64,000 bases of DNA from Variovorax atrisoli 110B (GCF_000382045.1 NZ_KB907452.1:374295-438294); one strand, 5' to 3'; shown: positions 50,487-59,355, numbered from the stretch's first letter. Made by a program: numbers and translations. The notes: generated by a model from the sequence alone, not told the origin.

Positions 50487-52601
50487 CTAGAAGCGGTAGG
50501 TCGCGCTGGCGACGATGTTGCGGCGCGCGCCGTACCAGCAGTCGCCACGCGCGAGGCAGGTGCTGAAGTAGGTCTTGTCGGTCGCGTTGTTGATGTTCAG
50601 GGCGTAGCGCCACTTGGCCGACTCGTAGGCGAGCATCAGGTCGAGCAGTGCGACCGACGGCACGTAGGGCCCCGCGCCTGCGCCTTCCACGTCGCGGAAG
50701 CCGCTCATGTAGCGCACGCCGGCGCCGGCGGAGAAGCCGGGCACGCCCGCGATCGAGAAGCGGTACTTGCCCCACACCGAGACCTGGTTGCGCGGCGTGT
50801 CGATGAGCTTGTGGTCGACGTCGATGTAGGTGTAGTTGGCGATGAGGTCGAAGTCGCGCGCCAGGGTGGTCTTGAGCTCGAGTTCGACGCCCTTGTTCTT
50901 CGTTGCGTCGACCTGGCGGCCGTAGTTCGGGTTGGTGCTGTCGGAGACGATGCGGTTCTTCTCCTTGAGCGAGAAGGCCGAGGCGGTGAAGCTCGTCGGC
51001 GAGCCCTGCGGCTGGTACTTGACGCCGGCCTCGACCTGTTCGCCGCGCAGTGGCTTGAACAGCCTGCCGTTCAGATCGGTGCCGCCCTGCGGAGTGAAGG
51101 ATTCCGTGTAGCTGAGATATGGCGACCAGCCGGAGGGCAGCATGTACATCGCGCCGAGGCGGCGCGACGTGGCGCTCGTGGTCTCCGAGGCACTGCCCGC
51201 CGTGCCGGCGGTGCTGCGGTCATGGCGCAGACCGGCCACGAATATCCAGTTGTTCCACTTCATCTGGTCCTGCACGTAGATGCCGGCGTTGCGCTGCGTG
51301 GTGCGGGGCTTGCGCATCAGTTCGGTGACCGGCACGTAGCCGATGCCGTAGACCGGCGCATAGGCGTCGATGGCACTGTAGGCGGAGCCTTCGGTCTTGT
51401 CCTGGCGCTGGCGGGAGTACTCCGCGCCCACGAGCAGCGTGTGGCGCACCGAGCCCGTATCGAAGTGGCCTTCGACGTGGTTGTCGATGCCGGTCATGCT
51501 GGTCCAGGCCAGCGACTTTCCGTTGTAACGGCCCAGCAGGCGCTGGCCCAGCGGATCCAGCGACCAGCCGCCGGGGTCGGAGAAGGAATCTGCGTAGTGG
51601 TAGTGCGAGTCGTTGAAGGTGCGCGACGCGCGGAAGTTCTGCCGGAAGGTCCAGCGGTCGTCGAACTTGTGCTCGAACAGCCAGCCGAAGGTCTTGCGCT
51701 CGGTGTCGTAGCCGTCGCCGGGCTCGCCGATGAAGCGGCTCGAAGGCAGCGGGCCGTTGATGTTCGGCAGGATCGTGCCCTTCCAGGGGAAGAACTGCGA
51801 GGTGCTGCCGGTCTTGTCCTTCTGCCACAGGGCCTGCAGCGTCAGCGACGTCGCGGCGCTGGGCCGCCAGGTGAGCGATGGCATGATGAGCGAGCGGTCG
51901 TCCGGCACGTAGTCGACCTGGGTATCTGACTTGCGGTGCAGCGCGATGAGCCGGTAGGACCAGTCGCCATCCGCCGTCAGCGCACCGGTCAGGTCGGCCT
52001 GCACCTGCTTGCGGCCGAAGGAGCCGAGCTGCACCCCCACTTCGCGGTAGGTCTCCTGCTGGGGCCGCTTGCTGACCATGTTGACCACGCCACCCGCATT
52101 GCCCGCTCCGAAGAGCATGCCCGCGGGCCCGCGCAGCACTTCCAGGCGCTCCAGGGTGTAGGGGTCGGGCCGTGCGGTCGAGGTGTACCAGCCGGAGGAA
52201 TAGGTCTGCAGTCCGTCGAGGTAGATGGTCGCGTCGCTGCCGCGGACCAGGAAGCTGTCGGAGCGCGAATCGATGCCGTAGGCGTCCGAGCGCACGCCGG
52301 CGGCGTAGGTGAGCGCATCCTGCAGGTTGGTCGCGCCCTGGTCGACCATCTGGTCCCGGGTCACCACGGTGACGGACTGCGGCGTTTCCGCGAGCGGCGT
52401 GTCGGTCTTGGTGGCGGTGACGGCGTTCTTCGCGCGGTAGCCGATCACCGGCGTGGTCGCCGTCTCGGCCCCGGCATCGACCCGCACTTCAGGCAGCGAG
52501 GCCTCGTTAGTCGCCTGGGCCAGCGCCTGGTGTTGTGTATAGACAGCCAGGCATCCCGCCAGCACCGATGCGACCTTGCGCCGCGCCACCAACCTCTTCA
52601 T
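50487..52601 (-). CDS. TonB-dependent siderophore receptor
   Basis: A 704-residue outer-membrane receptor with signal peptide (cleavage after ALA), plug motifs ETPQSVTVVTRDQMVDQGATNLQDALTYAAGV and PYTLERLEVLRGPAGMLFGAGNAGGVVNMVSKRP, and a barrel ending ATYRF with terminal Phe. It belongs to the ferrichrome/pyoverdine type (TIGR01783) subfamily, by DSFLVRGSDATIYLDGLQ and NIVASATYRF. The transported siderophore cannot be told. It is the first gene of a four-gene unit and has a Fur-box candidate about 25-45 bp before its ATG. No siderophore synthesis genes are near. Confidence 0.93.
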   Translation of the reverse strand: MKRLVARRKVASVLAGCLAVYTQHQALAQATNEASLPEVRVDAGAETATTPVIGYRAKNAVTATKTDTPLAETPQSVTVVTRDQMVDQGATNLQDALTYAAGVRSDAYGIDSRSDSFLVRGSDATIYLDGLQTYSSGWYTSTARPDPYTLERLEVLRGPAGMLFGAGNAGGVVNMVSKRPQQETYREVGVQLGSFGRKQVQADLTGALTADGDWSYRLIALHRKSDTQVDYVPDDRSLIMPSLTWRPSAATSLTLQALWQKDKTGSTSQFFPWKGTILPNINGPLPSSRFIGEPGDGYDTERKTFGWLFEHKFDDRWTFRQNFRASRTFNDSHYHYADSFSDPGGWSLDPLGQRLLGRYNGKSLAWTSMTGIDNHVEGHFDTGSVRHTLLVGAEYSRQRQDKTEGSAYSAIDAYAPVYGIGYVPVTELMRKPRTTQRNAGIYVQDQMKWNNWIFVAGLRHDRSTAGTAGSASETTSATSRRLGAMYMLPSGWSPYLSYTESFTPQGGTDLNGRLFKPLRGEQVEAGVKYQPQGSPTSFTASAFSLKEKNRIVSDSTNPNYGRQVDATKNKGVELELKTTLARDFDLIANYTYIDVDHKLIDTPRNQVSVWGKYRFSIAGVPGFSAGAGVRYMSGFRDVEGAGAGPYVPSVALLDLMLAYESAKWRYALNINNATDKTYFSTCLARGDCWYGARRNIVASATYRF

Positions 52602-52625
52602 TTCCGCTCTACTCCTCTATAAATT

Positions 52626-52644
52626 AATAAGAACGATTCGCATT
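52626..52644 (-). promoter_or_regulatory. Fur-box candidate upstream of the TonB receptor operon
   Basis: On the minus strand AATGCGAATCGTTCTTATT matches the classic 15-base TGATAATCATTATCA Fur core at 10 of 15 positions, and it resembles the TGCxAATxxTTcTcATT variants often seen in betaproteobacteria. It overlaps a TAAAAT -10-like box at 52642-52647 and lies 25 bp upstream of the receptor start. Position and neighbours fit iron repression. Confidence 0.55.
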
Positions 52645-52779
52645 TTAGGCGTGACATATTTCCGCTTCCCCGAATCACCGCCCTGAGCGAAGGGCGTTGC
52701 GTTGCGAAATTGCGTCTTCTGCGCGAAGGCGAAGCGGCTACCATGCCGCCCGCACGCTTCCCGTGCGTTGGCAGCCTTC

Positions 52780-54381
52780 ATGCTCAAGCTCATCGCCCTT
52801 CTGTTTCCCGCATTTCGCGGTCCGGCTCTGCGGCTGATGGCGCTCGTGGTGGCCGCCGCGCTCACCGGCTGCGCCGGCCTGCCGCCGCGCACGCCAGAGG
52901 CGCCCACGCTGGCCATTCCGGCCTCGCCTTCCACCGAACTGGGCCGCGCGGCCCTCAGCCTCAACAACCCGCCCGACGGCCTGAACAGCATGCGGCCGCT
53001 GATCGAGGCCTCCTTCGCACTCGACGCGCGGCTGGAGCTGATGCGGCGCGCCAGGTCGTCGCTCGACATCCAGACCTACCAGCTCGGCAACGACAAGACC
53101 GGCCGCCTGCTGCTGCGCGAGATGCGCAACGCCGCCCGCCGCGGCGTACGCGTGCGGCTGCTGCTCGACGACTTCTACACGGCCGGCATGGACCGCCTGC
53201 TGCTCGGCCTGGCCGCCGAGCCCAACGCCGAGATCCGGCTCTTCAACCCCTTCGTGAACGCCCGCGACCACTCCTCCGGGCGCTGGTTGGAGTTCTTCTC
53301 CGACTTCCGCCGGCTCAACCACCGCATGCACAACAAGCTGTTCGTGGCCGACGGCGCCATGGCCATCGCGGGCGGACGCAACCTTGCCGACGAGTACTTC
53401 CTGCGCAGCGACAGCGCGAATTTCATCGATTTCGAGCTGCTCCTTGCGGGCCCCGTGGTGCCCGAATCGGCCGCCATCTTCGACACCTACTGGAACAGCG
53501 ACGTGGTCTACCCCCTGCAGCGGGTGGCCGGCACCAGCCGCACACCGCGGGCGCTGAAGGAAGATTTCGAGGAAGCCACCTCCCCCGCCCACGCCCCGGC
53601 ACCAGACCCGCTGCCCGTCTCAGACGTGCTCGGCGACCCGCCGCTGGGCGTGCAGCTCGCCGACATCGACGAAGCGAAGTGGATGCGCGCCGAAGCGCAC
53701 GCCTCCGCCGACAGCCCCAACAAGGCGCTGGGCGTGATGGCCCAACCCGTCGAGCCGCTGGCGCAGCGCTTCCACGAGACGCTGGCCACGGCCCGTTCGA
53801 GCGTGGTGGTGATCTCGCCCTACTTCATTCCGGGCGACGAGGGCATGGAGCGCATCCGCATGGGCCGCGAGCTTGGCGTGAGCATCACCGTCATCACCAA
53901 CTCGCTGGCCGACAGCGACGAGCCGCTGGTCAACATCAACTACAACCGCTACCGCGTCGACATGCTCAAGCTGGGCGTGAACCTGTACGAGGTGAGCACG
54001 CAGCAGCTCAAGCGCAGCGACCAGTTCCGCACGCTGCTCAAGAAAGCGCGCGGGCGGCTGCACGCCAAGCTGGCGCTGGTCGACAGGCAGTGGGTGCTGC
54101 TCGGCTCCATGAATCTCGACCCGCGCTCCGCCCGGCTGAACACCGAGTTCGGCGTGCGCGTGCGCAGCTTCGACCTGACGCAGGCGCTGCTCTATGCCTA
54201 CCAGCTCGACGACATCGAGGGCGTCTACCGCGTCACGCTCAAGCCCGACGGCCAGAATGTGCAGTGGGTCGGCACCGGCGACGTCAACAACGAAGTGCTC
54301 GACAGCGAACCCGACTCGAGCATGCTGACGCGGCTGCAGCTGCTGCTGTTCTCCTGGTTCGTGCCGACCGACCAGCTCTAG
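52780..54381 (+). CDS. Phospholipase D family lipoprotein (cardiolipin synthase-like)
   Basis: A 533-residue protein with a lipoprotein signal ending LTGCAG (Cys31) and two HKD catalytic motifs: MHNKLFVADGAMAIAGGRNLADEYF in the first half and LHAKLALVDRQWVLLGSMNLDPRS near the C-terminus. Both histidine-lysine-aspartate sets are intact, so it is a two-domain PLD enzyme. The membrane-anchored envelope location suggests phospholipid transphosphatidylation (cardiolipin synthesis) or hydrolysis; ClsC-like proteins have the same layout. The start MLKLIALLFP at 52780 gives a proper signal; a longer reading begins with 26 unrelated residues. Confidence 0.88.
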   Translation: MLKLIALLFPAFRGPALRLMALVVAAALTGCAGLPPRTPEAPTLAIPASPSTELGRAALSLNNPPDGLNSMRPLIEASFALDARLELMRRARSSLDIQTYQLGNDKTGRLLLREMRNAARRGVRVRLLLDDFYTAGMDRLLLGLAAEPNAEIRLFNPFVNARDHSSGRWLEFFSDFRRLNHRMHNKLFVADGAMAIAGGRNLADEYFLRSDSANFIDFELLLAGPVVPESAAIFDTYWNSDVVYPLQRVAGTSRTPRALKEDFEEATSPAHAPAPDPLPVSDVLGDPPLGVQLADIDEAKWMRAEAHASADSPNKALGVMAQPVEPLAQRFHETLATARSSVVVISPYFIPGDEGMERIRMGRELGVSITVITNSLADSDEPLVNINYNRYRVDMLKLGVNLYEVSTQQLKRSDQFRTLLKKARGRLHAKLALVDRQWVLLGSMNLDPRSARLNTEFGVRVRSFDLTQALLYAYQLDDIEGVYRVTLKPDGQNVQWVGTGDVNNEVLDSEPDSSMLTRLQLLLFSWFVPTDQL

Positions 54382-54404
54382 ACCCGCTGCGGATCGGCTG
54401 CGGA

Positions 54405-55346
54405 TCAGCCGTCCTTGCGGCCCTGCCCCTGCGCCGCGGCGCCTTCGCCGTGCAGGCCGATGATCAGCGAGCGCAGCCAGGCGATCGCCGGGTCCTTGTG
54501 GAAGCGGCCGTGCCAGAACAGGTTGATCGCGATCTCCGGCAGCTTCGCCGGATGTCGCACGTAGGAGAGCCCGAAGGGCCCCGCCAGGGCCTGCGCGAGC
54601 TTCTCCGGCACCGTCGCGACGAGGTCGGAGTCGTGCAGGATGTGGCCCACGGCCACGTAGTGCGGCACGGTGAGCACCACCTTGCGCGTGATCTTCTTGC
54701 GGTCGAGGAACTCGTCGGCGTTGCCGTGGCCTGTGCCCGCCGACACCACCACGACGTGGTCGGCGGCGGAGAAGTCGTCGAGCGACACCTTCTTGCGGCC
54801 GTCCAGCGGATGACCCCGCCGGAACATGCACACGTAGTGCTGCCTGAAGAGCCTGCGCTGGAAGTAGCCCGCCTTCAGCTGCGGCAGCAGGCCTATCGCG
54901 AGGTTGACGTGGCCCGCCTCCATCTCGTCCTGCAGGTTGACCGCGGTGTTGCGCACGGTGCTCAGCGAGACATTGGGCGCGACCCTCGCGATCTCCTTCA
55001 TCAGCCTGGGCAGGAAGTAGATCTCGCCGATGTCCGTCATGCCGACGGTGAAGGCGCGCTTCGAGGTGGCCGGATCGAACGAGGCCTTCCGGTTCATCGC
55101 GGCATGGATGACCTGCAGCGCGCGCGCCGTCGGCTCGGCGAGCTGCTGCGCATACGGCGTGGGCTCCATGCCGCCGGGCGTGCGCAGGAAGAGCGGATCG
55201 TCGGTGAGCTTGCGCAGCCGCGCGAGCGCATTGCTCACGCCCGGCTGCGAGAGGCCGAGGCTGGCCGCCACCTTCGAGACCCTGCGATCGACGAGCAGCT
55301 GCTGGAAGACGACCAGGAGGTTGAGATCGATGTCCTTCAGCTCCAT
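54405..55346 (-). CDS. LysR-type regulator, NahR/NagR-like
   Basis: A 313-residue LysR regulator. The N-terminal MELKDIDLNLLVVFQQLLVDRRVSKVAASLGLSQPGVSNALARLR is a helix-turn-helix very close to NahR/NagR of naphthalene and salicylate pathways, and further segments agree (FLRTPGGMEPTPYAQQLAEP, TVGMTDIGEIYFLPRLMKEI, VPHYVAVGHILHDSDLVATVPEKLA, LPEIAINLFWHGRFHKDPA). NahR-type proteins respond to salicylate. It is divergent from the Rieske oxygenase operon, so it is the likely activator. The comparison is from memory and the effector is inferred. Confidence 0.88.
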   Translation of the reverse strand: MELKDIDLNLLVVFQQLLVDRRVSKVAASLGLSQPGVSNALARLRKLTDDPLFLRTPGGMEPTPYAQQLAEPTARALQVIHAAMNRKASFDPATSKRAFTVGMTDIGEIYFLPRLMKEIARVAPNVSLSTVRNTAVNLQDEMEAGHVNLAIGLLPQLKAGYFQRRLFRQHYVCMFRRGHPLDGRKKVSLDDFSAADHVVVVSAGTGHGNADEFLDRKKITRKVVLTVPHYVAVGHILHDSDLVATVPEKLAQALAGPFGLSYVRHPAKLPEIAINLFWHGRFHKDPAIAWLRSLIIGLHGEGAAAQGQGRKDG

Positions 55347-55370
55347 CGTCGGCGTCTCACATTCTTGAAA

Positions 55371-55387
55371 TCAATATGAACTATTGA
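55371..55387. promoter_or_regulatory. Inverted-repeat operator candidate between the LysR gene and the oxygenase operon
   Basis: TCAATA-TGAAC-TATTGA is a perfect 6-bp inverted repeat with 5-bp spacing. It includes the T-N11-A form expected of LysR recognition sites, and it lies 25 bp from the regulator's start codon and about 100 bp before the oxygenase operon. AT-rich sequence surrounds it in a GC-rich genome (55360-55400). Confidence 0.5.
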
Positions 55388-55485
55388 CAACATTCTATTG
55401 AGCGATGACGGCCGAGTGGGGATCATCGATGCACCCACGAGAGACAAACGCCGCCCTCCCCCGGGACGGCCAAGGAGACACAGGA

Positions 55486-56754
55486 ATGGACGACACCGCA
55501 TCGGCGGTCTTCCCGCAGAAGATCCACTGGGAAAGCCAGGGCACCAGCCGCATCCCCTTCATGGCCTACACCGAGGCCGACCTGCACCGCCAGGAGCTGG
55601 AGCGTTTCTTCTACCGAAACCACTGGAGCTACGTCGGCCTGGAGGCCGAGATTCCGGCGGTCGGCGACTTCAAGCGCACGGTGGTGGGCGAGCGCTCGGT
55701 GATCATGGTGCGCGATGCCGAAGACTCCATCAGCGTGGTGGAAAACGTCTGCGCCCATCGCGGCATGCAGTTCTGCCGCGAGCGGCACGGCAACCGCAAG
55801 GACGGCGGCTTCACCTGCCCCTATCACCAGTGGAACTACACGCTAGCGGGCGGCCTGCAGGGCGTGCCCTTCCGCCGCGGCGTGAAGCAGGACGGCAAGG
55901 TCAACGGCGGCATGCCGGCAGACTTCAAGCCCGCCGAGCACGGACTCAACAAGCTCAAGGTGGCGCGGCGCGGCGGCGTGGTCTTCGCCTCCTTCGACCC
56001 CGAGGTCGAATCGCTCGAGGACTTCATGGGGCCCGAGATCCTGGGCTACTTCGACCGGCTCTTCAACGGCCGCAAGCTCACCATCCTCGGCTACAACCGC
56101 CAGCGCATTCCGGGCAACTGGAAGCTCATGCAGGAAAACATCAAGGACCCGTACCACCCCGGCCTGCTGCACACCTGGTTCGTGACCTTCGGCCTCTGGC
56201 GCGCGGACAACAAGTCGGAACTGAAGATGGACCGGCACCACCGCCACGCGGCCATGATCTCAACGCGCGGCGCGAGCGGCAAGGCCGAGCAGGTGACGCA
56301 GGTTTCGAGCTTCAAGGAAAGCATGAAGCTCAACGACGACCGCTTCCTCGACATCGTGCCCGAGCCATGGTGGGGCGGCCCGACGGCGGTGATGATGACG
56401 CTCTTTCCGAGCGTGATCCTGCAGCAGCAGGTCAACAGCGTCTCGACGCGGCACATCCAGCCCAGCGGGCCCGGAGCCTTCGACTTCGTGTGGACGCACT
56501 TCGGCTTCGAGGACGACACCGAGGAGATGACGCGGCGCCGCCTGCGCCAGGCCAACCTCTTCGGCCCCGCGGGCTTCGTGTCGGCCGACGACGGCGAGGT
56601 GATCGAGCTCTCGCAGAAGGGCTTCGAGCAGAAGCCCTTCCACCGCACGCTGGCCGAGCTCGGCGGCCGCGAGGTCGGCGACACGGACCACATGGTCACC
56701 GAGACGCTGATCCGGGGCATGTACGAGTACTGGCGCAAGGTGATGGAGGCTTGA
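55486..56754 (+). CDS. Rieske non-heme iron oxygenase large subunit (salicylate 5-hydroxylase/anthranilate dioxygenase type)
   Basis: A 422-residue catalytic alpha subunit. The Rieske [2Fe-2S] centre is [13 protein letters not shown] (Cys89, His91, Cys111, His114), and the mononuclear iron site is in [13 protein letters not shown], with further acidic contacts in [10 protein letters not shown]. The sequence resembles NagG, the salicylate 5-hydroxylase large subunit ([48 protein letters not shown]), and more loosely AndAc of anthranilate dioxygenase. The start [10 protein letters not shown] has an AAGGAG site. Salicylate or a close aromatic acid is the likely substrate, by similarity and by the NahR-like regulator; this is not proven. 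Confidence 0.88.
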   Translation: MDDTASAVFPQKIHWESQGTSRIPFMAYTEADLHRQELERFFYRNHWSYVGLEAEIPAVGDFKRTVVGERSVIMVRDAEDSISVVENVCAHRGMQFCRERHGNRKDGGFTCPYHQWNYTLAGGLQGVPFRRGVKQDGKVNGGMPADFKPAEHGLNKLKVARRGGVVFASFDPEVESLEDFMGPEILGYFDRLFNGRKLTILGYNRQRIPGNWKLMQENIKDPYHPGLLHTWFVTFGLWRADNKSELKMDRHHRHAAMISTRGASGKAEQVTQVSSFKESMKLNDDRFLDIVPEPWWGGPTAVMMTLFPSVILQQQVNSVSTRHIQPSGPGAFDFVWTHFGFEDDTEEMTRRRLRQANLFGPAGFVSADDGEVIELSQKGFEQKPFHRTLAELGGREVGDTDHMVTETLIRGMYEYWRKVMEA

Positions 56755-56757
56755 GCG

Positions 56758-57228
56758 ATGGACTTCCAGGAATACTTCGAGCTCTCCCAGCTCTATGCCC
56801 GCTACGCCCAGGCCGTGAGTTCCAGCCAGTGGGAGCTGTGGCCCGAGTTCTTCACCGAAGACTGCAGCTATCGGCTGCAGCCGCGCGAGAACCACGACCG
56901 CGGCTTCCCGCTCGCGACGCTCTCCTTCGAGAGCAAGGGCATGCTGAAGGACCGTGTCTACGGCATCCGCGAGACCCTCTTCCACGACCCGTACTACCAG
57001 CGCCACGTGGTGGGCGCGCCGGTGGTGCTGAAGGCCGAGCCGGGGCGCATCGAGTCGGAGGCCAACTACGCGGTCTTCCGCACCAAGCTTTCGGAGCTCT
57101 CGAGCGTCTTCAGCGTGGGCCGCTACATCGACGTGGTGGTGCGCACCGAAGAGGGCCTGAAGTTCGCCTCGCGCCAGGTCATCTACGACAGCGAAATGAT
57201 CCCGAACTCCGTCATCTACCCGATCTGA
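56758..57228 (+). CDS. Rieske oxygenase small (beta) subunit
   Basis: A 156-residue beta subunit of the ring-hydroxylating oxygenase, with the NTF2-like fold. It reads [67 protein letters not shown] and [25 protein letters not shown], the NagH-type pattern. It starts 4 bp after the large-subunit stop and would form an alpha3beta3 complex with it. No catalytic residues are expected in this subunit. Confidence 0.9.
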   Translation: MDFQEYFELSQLYARYAQAVSSSQWELWPEFFTEDCSYRLQPRENHDRGFPLATLSFESKGMLKDRVYGIRETLFHDPYYQRHVVGAPVVLKAEPGRIESEANYAVFRTKLSELSSVFSVGRYIDVVVRTEEGLKFASRQVIYDSEMIPNSVIYPI

Positions 57229-57236
57229 GGACTGCC

Positions 57237-57554
57237 ATGAGTGATCTGCAATGGACCGATGCCGCCGCACTCGGCGACGTGCCCGCGGACGACGTGATCG
57301 GCGTCCTCGTGGCCGGCCGCGACGTCGCGCTCTACAGCGTCGAGGGCGAGGTCTACGCCACCGACAACCTCTGCACGCATGGCCACGCCCGCCTGTGCGA
57401 AGGCTTTCTCGAGGGCCACGAGATCGAGTGCCCGCTGCACCAGGGCAAGTTCGACGTGCGCAACGGCGCGCCCACCTGCGCGCCGGTGACGGAGGCGATC
57501 CGCTCCTATCCCGTGAAGATCGAGGGCGGGCGGGTCTTTCTCTCGCTGGACTGA
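57237..57554 (+). CDS. Rieske-type ferredoxin of the oxygenase system
   Basis: A 105-residue [2Fe-2S] ferredoxin carrying electrons from the reductase to the oxygenase. Rieske ligands are Cys46 and His48 in CTHGHA and Cys65 and His68 in CPLHQG; the later [22 protein letters not shown] is typical of this family (NagAb/BphA3-like). It starts 9 bp after the small-subunit stop. Length and ligand spacing are as in other oxygenase ferredoxins. Confidence 0.92.
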   Translation: MSDLQWTDAAALGDVPADDVIGVLVAGRDVALYSVEGEVYATDNLCTHGHARLCEGFLEGHEIECPLHQGKFDVRNGAPTCAPVTEAIRSYPVKIEGGRVFLSLD

Positions 57555-57572
57555 CCCCTGCTGGAGCAAGCG

Positions 57573-58799
57573 ATGAGCGCGGATGAGAAGACGATCGCGA
57601 TCGTCGGCGCCGGCCAGGCCGGCGGATGGGCGGCGCAGACGCTGCGCAGCGAAGGCTTCGGCGGCAGGATCGTGCTGATCGGCGACGAGGCGCATCGCCC
57701 CTACGAGCGCCCGCCGCTGTCGAAATCCGTGCTCGCCGGAGAAGCCCTGCCGGAAACGACCCGGCTCCAGAAGCCCGAAGCCTTCGATGCACTGGAGCTG
57801 GACTGGCGCCCGCTCGCGAGCGCGACGCGCATCGACCGGGCGGCGAAGCAGCTGCACCTGCGCGGCGGCGACGTCGTCGGATACGACAAGCTGATCCTGT
57901 GCACCGGCGGCCGCGCGCGGCGGCTGGGCATCCCCGGGGCAGAGCTGCCGGGCGTCTTCACGCTGCGCAACCTGGACGACGCCGCGGCCCTGGGCGCCGC
58001 ACTCGTGCCGGGCAGGCGGCTGCTGATCGTTGGCGGAGGATGGATCGGGCTCGAAGTGGCCGCGACCGCCCGCAAAAAGGGGCTCGACGTCACCGTGGTG
58101 GAAGCGATGCAGCGGCTTTGCGAGCGCACAGTGCCGCCGGAAATTTCCGCCTACCTGCTGCGGCTTCACGCCTCGAACGGTGTTCGCGTCGAGCTGGGCA
58201 TGGGCATCGAGCGCCTGGCGCAGACGCAAGGCGGCGCCGGGCTGATCGCCACGCTCGTCGACGGGCGCACGCTGGCCTGCGACGCGGTGCTGGCCGGCAT
58301 CGGCCTCGTCCCCAACGACGAACTCGCGCGCGAGGCGGGCTTGCAGTGCGAGGGCGGTGTGGTGGTCGACTCGCAATGCCGCACTTCCGACCCCGACATC
58401 CTCGCCGCTGGGGACGTCGCCGTCTGGCACTGCGAACGCGCCGGGCGCCGGATGCGGCTGGAATCGTGGCAGAACGCGCAGGAGCAAGGCATCGCGGCCG
58501 CGCGCTCCGCGCTGGGCATCGCGGTGAATCACCAGCCGCTGCCGTGGTTCTGGTCGGACCAGTACGGCATCAACCTCCAGATATTCGGCATGCCCGCGCC
58601 GGAGCATCTGGCCGTGGTGCGCGGCGACATGCAGGGCGACAGCTTCGTCGTGTTCTTCCTGGACGCCGGCAAGGTCGTCGCGGCGCTGGGCCCGAACGCG
58701 GCGCGCGATCTGCGATTCGCCCGGCGGCTGATCGAGCGCGGGACGCCCGTGGATGCGGGCCAGCTGGCCGATCTGCAGGTGCCGCTATCCAAGCTTTGA
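57573..58799 (+). CDS. Flavoprotein ferredoxin reductase of the oxygenase system (BphA4/AndAa type)
   Basis: A 408-residue FAD/NADH reductase of the pyridine-nucleotide-disulfide type with a Reductase_C domain. FAD binding is IAIVGAGQAGGWAAQTL at the N-terminus, the NAD site is LIVGGGWIGLEVAATARK at about residue 150, and ILAAGDVAVW is the second FAD contact. In the classic nag operon the reductase is instead a plant-type ferredoxin/FNR protein, so this set is closer in gene order (large, small, ferredoxin, reductase) to andAcAdAbAa of Burkholderia. It is 18 bp after the ferredoxin stop. Confidence 0.9.
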   Translation: MSADEKTIAIVGAGQAGGWAAQTLRSEGFGGRIVLIGDEAHRPYERPPLSKSVLAGEALPETTRLQKPEAFDALELDWRPLASATRIDRAAKQLHLRGGDVVGYDKLILCTGGRARRLGIPGAELPGVFTLRNLDDAAALGAALVPGRRLLIVGGGWIGLEVAATARKKGLDVTVVEAMQRLCERTVPPEISAYLLRLHASNGVRVELGMGIERLAQTQGGAGLIATLVDGRTLACDAVLAGIGLVPNDELAREAGLQCEGGVVVDSQCRTSDPDILAAGDVAVWHCERAGRRMRLESWQNAQEQGIAAARSALGIAVNHQPLPWFWSDQYGINLQIFGMPAPEHLAVVRGDMQGDSFVVFFLDAGKVVAALGPNAARDLRFARRLIERGTPVDAGQLADLQVPLSKL

Positions 58800-58825
58800 G
58801 CAGCACGGACGGGAGCGCTCTCTGC

Positions 58826-58861
58826 ACTCCTCCATTTTTACCCTGGTAAAAATGGAGGAGT
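58826..58861. repeat. 36-bp perfect palindrome between the oxygenase operon and groESL
   Basis: ACTCCTCCATTTTTACC (58826-58842), a 2-base CT loop, then the exact inverse 58845-58861. The core TTTTTACC-CT-GGTAAAAA looks like a dimer-binding operator; the 17-bp stem also makes it a possible strong bidirectional transcription barrier. No T-run follows on either strand. It lies 26 bp after the reductase stop. Confidence 0.7.
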
Positions 58862-58918
58862 CGTAGCGTCCCTGGTTCTCACGGACGGCGGCAAACCGCC
58901 TTCCGCCACTTTCCCTTC

Positions 58919-58947
58919 CTTGAAACGTCATCGATTGCCCTTATGAT
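58919..58947 (+). promoter_or_regulatory. groESL heat-shock and vegetative promoter candidates
   Basis: CTTGAAA (58919-58925), 12 bases, then CCCTTAT (58938-58944) fits sigma32 (CTTGAAA-N11-16-CCCATnT) with one to two mismatches. TTGAAA (58920-58925) with TATGAT (58942-58947), 16 bp apart, fits sigma70. The CIRCE element starts at the end of these boxes. Confidence 0.7.
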
Positions 58948-58973
58948 TAGCACTCGCTGCTGATGAGTGCTAA
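58947..58973 (+). promoter_or_regulatory. CIRCE element (HrcA operator) before groES
   Basis: TTAGCACTC-N9-GAGTGCTAA matches the CIRCE consensus exactly in both arms. HrcA repressor binding here would block initiation at the adjoining promoter, so groESL has both repressor and heat-shock sigma control. Confidence 0.93.
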
Positions 58974-59064
58974 CAACGGCCTCGCTTCCAGTCGATGGGC
59001 TGCCGGTCCCCGGTCCGGCACCCGACCACAAACCCGTTTCTTATCCATACATCCAGGAGATGCA

Positions 59065-59355
59065 ATGAAACTTCGTCCTTTGGCCGATCGCGTGATCGTC
59101 AAGCGTGTTGACAGCGAAACCAAGACCGCATCGGGCATCGTGATCCCCGACGCAGCCGCCGAGAAGCCCGATCAGGGTGAAGTCCTGGCCGTGGGCCCGG
59201 GCAAGCGCAACGACAAGGGCGAACTGGCCGCTCTGACCGTGAAGGTCGGCGACCGCGTCCTGTTCGGCAAGTACAGCGGCCAGACCGTCAAGGTCGGCGG
59301 CGACGAGCTGCTCGTCATGAAGGAAGACGACCTGTTCGCGGTCGTCGAGAAGTAA
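59065..59355 (+). CDS. groS: Co-chaperonin GroES
   Basis: A 96-residue lid of the GroEL chamber. It has [15 protein letters not shown] at the N-terminus, the mobile-loop region [27 protein letters not shown], and [35 protein letters not shown] at the C-terminus. The ATG at 59065 has AGGAG eight bases upstream. The 5' leader after CIRCE is about 90 bases. It forms an operon with groL 31 bp downstream. Confidence 0.97.
   Translation: MKLRPLADRVIVKRVDSETKTASGIVIPDAAAEKPDQGEVLAVGPGKRNDKGELAALTVKVGDRVLFGKYSGQTVKVGGDELLVMKEDDLFAVVEK

Noticed and set aside
58826..58861. The palindrome as a simple rho-independent terminator
   Set aside because: The stem is long enough but no T-run follows on either strand; the T5/A5 tracts lie inside the stem. 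Reported as an unusual palindrome instead.
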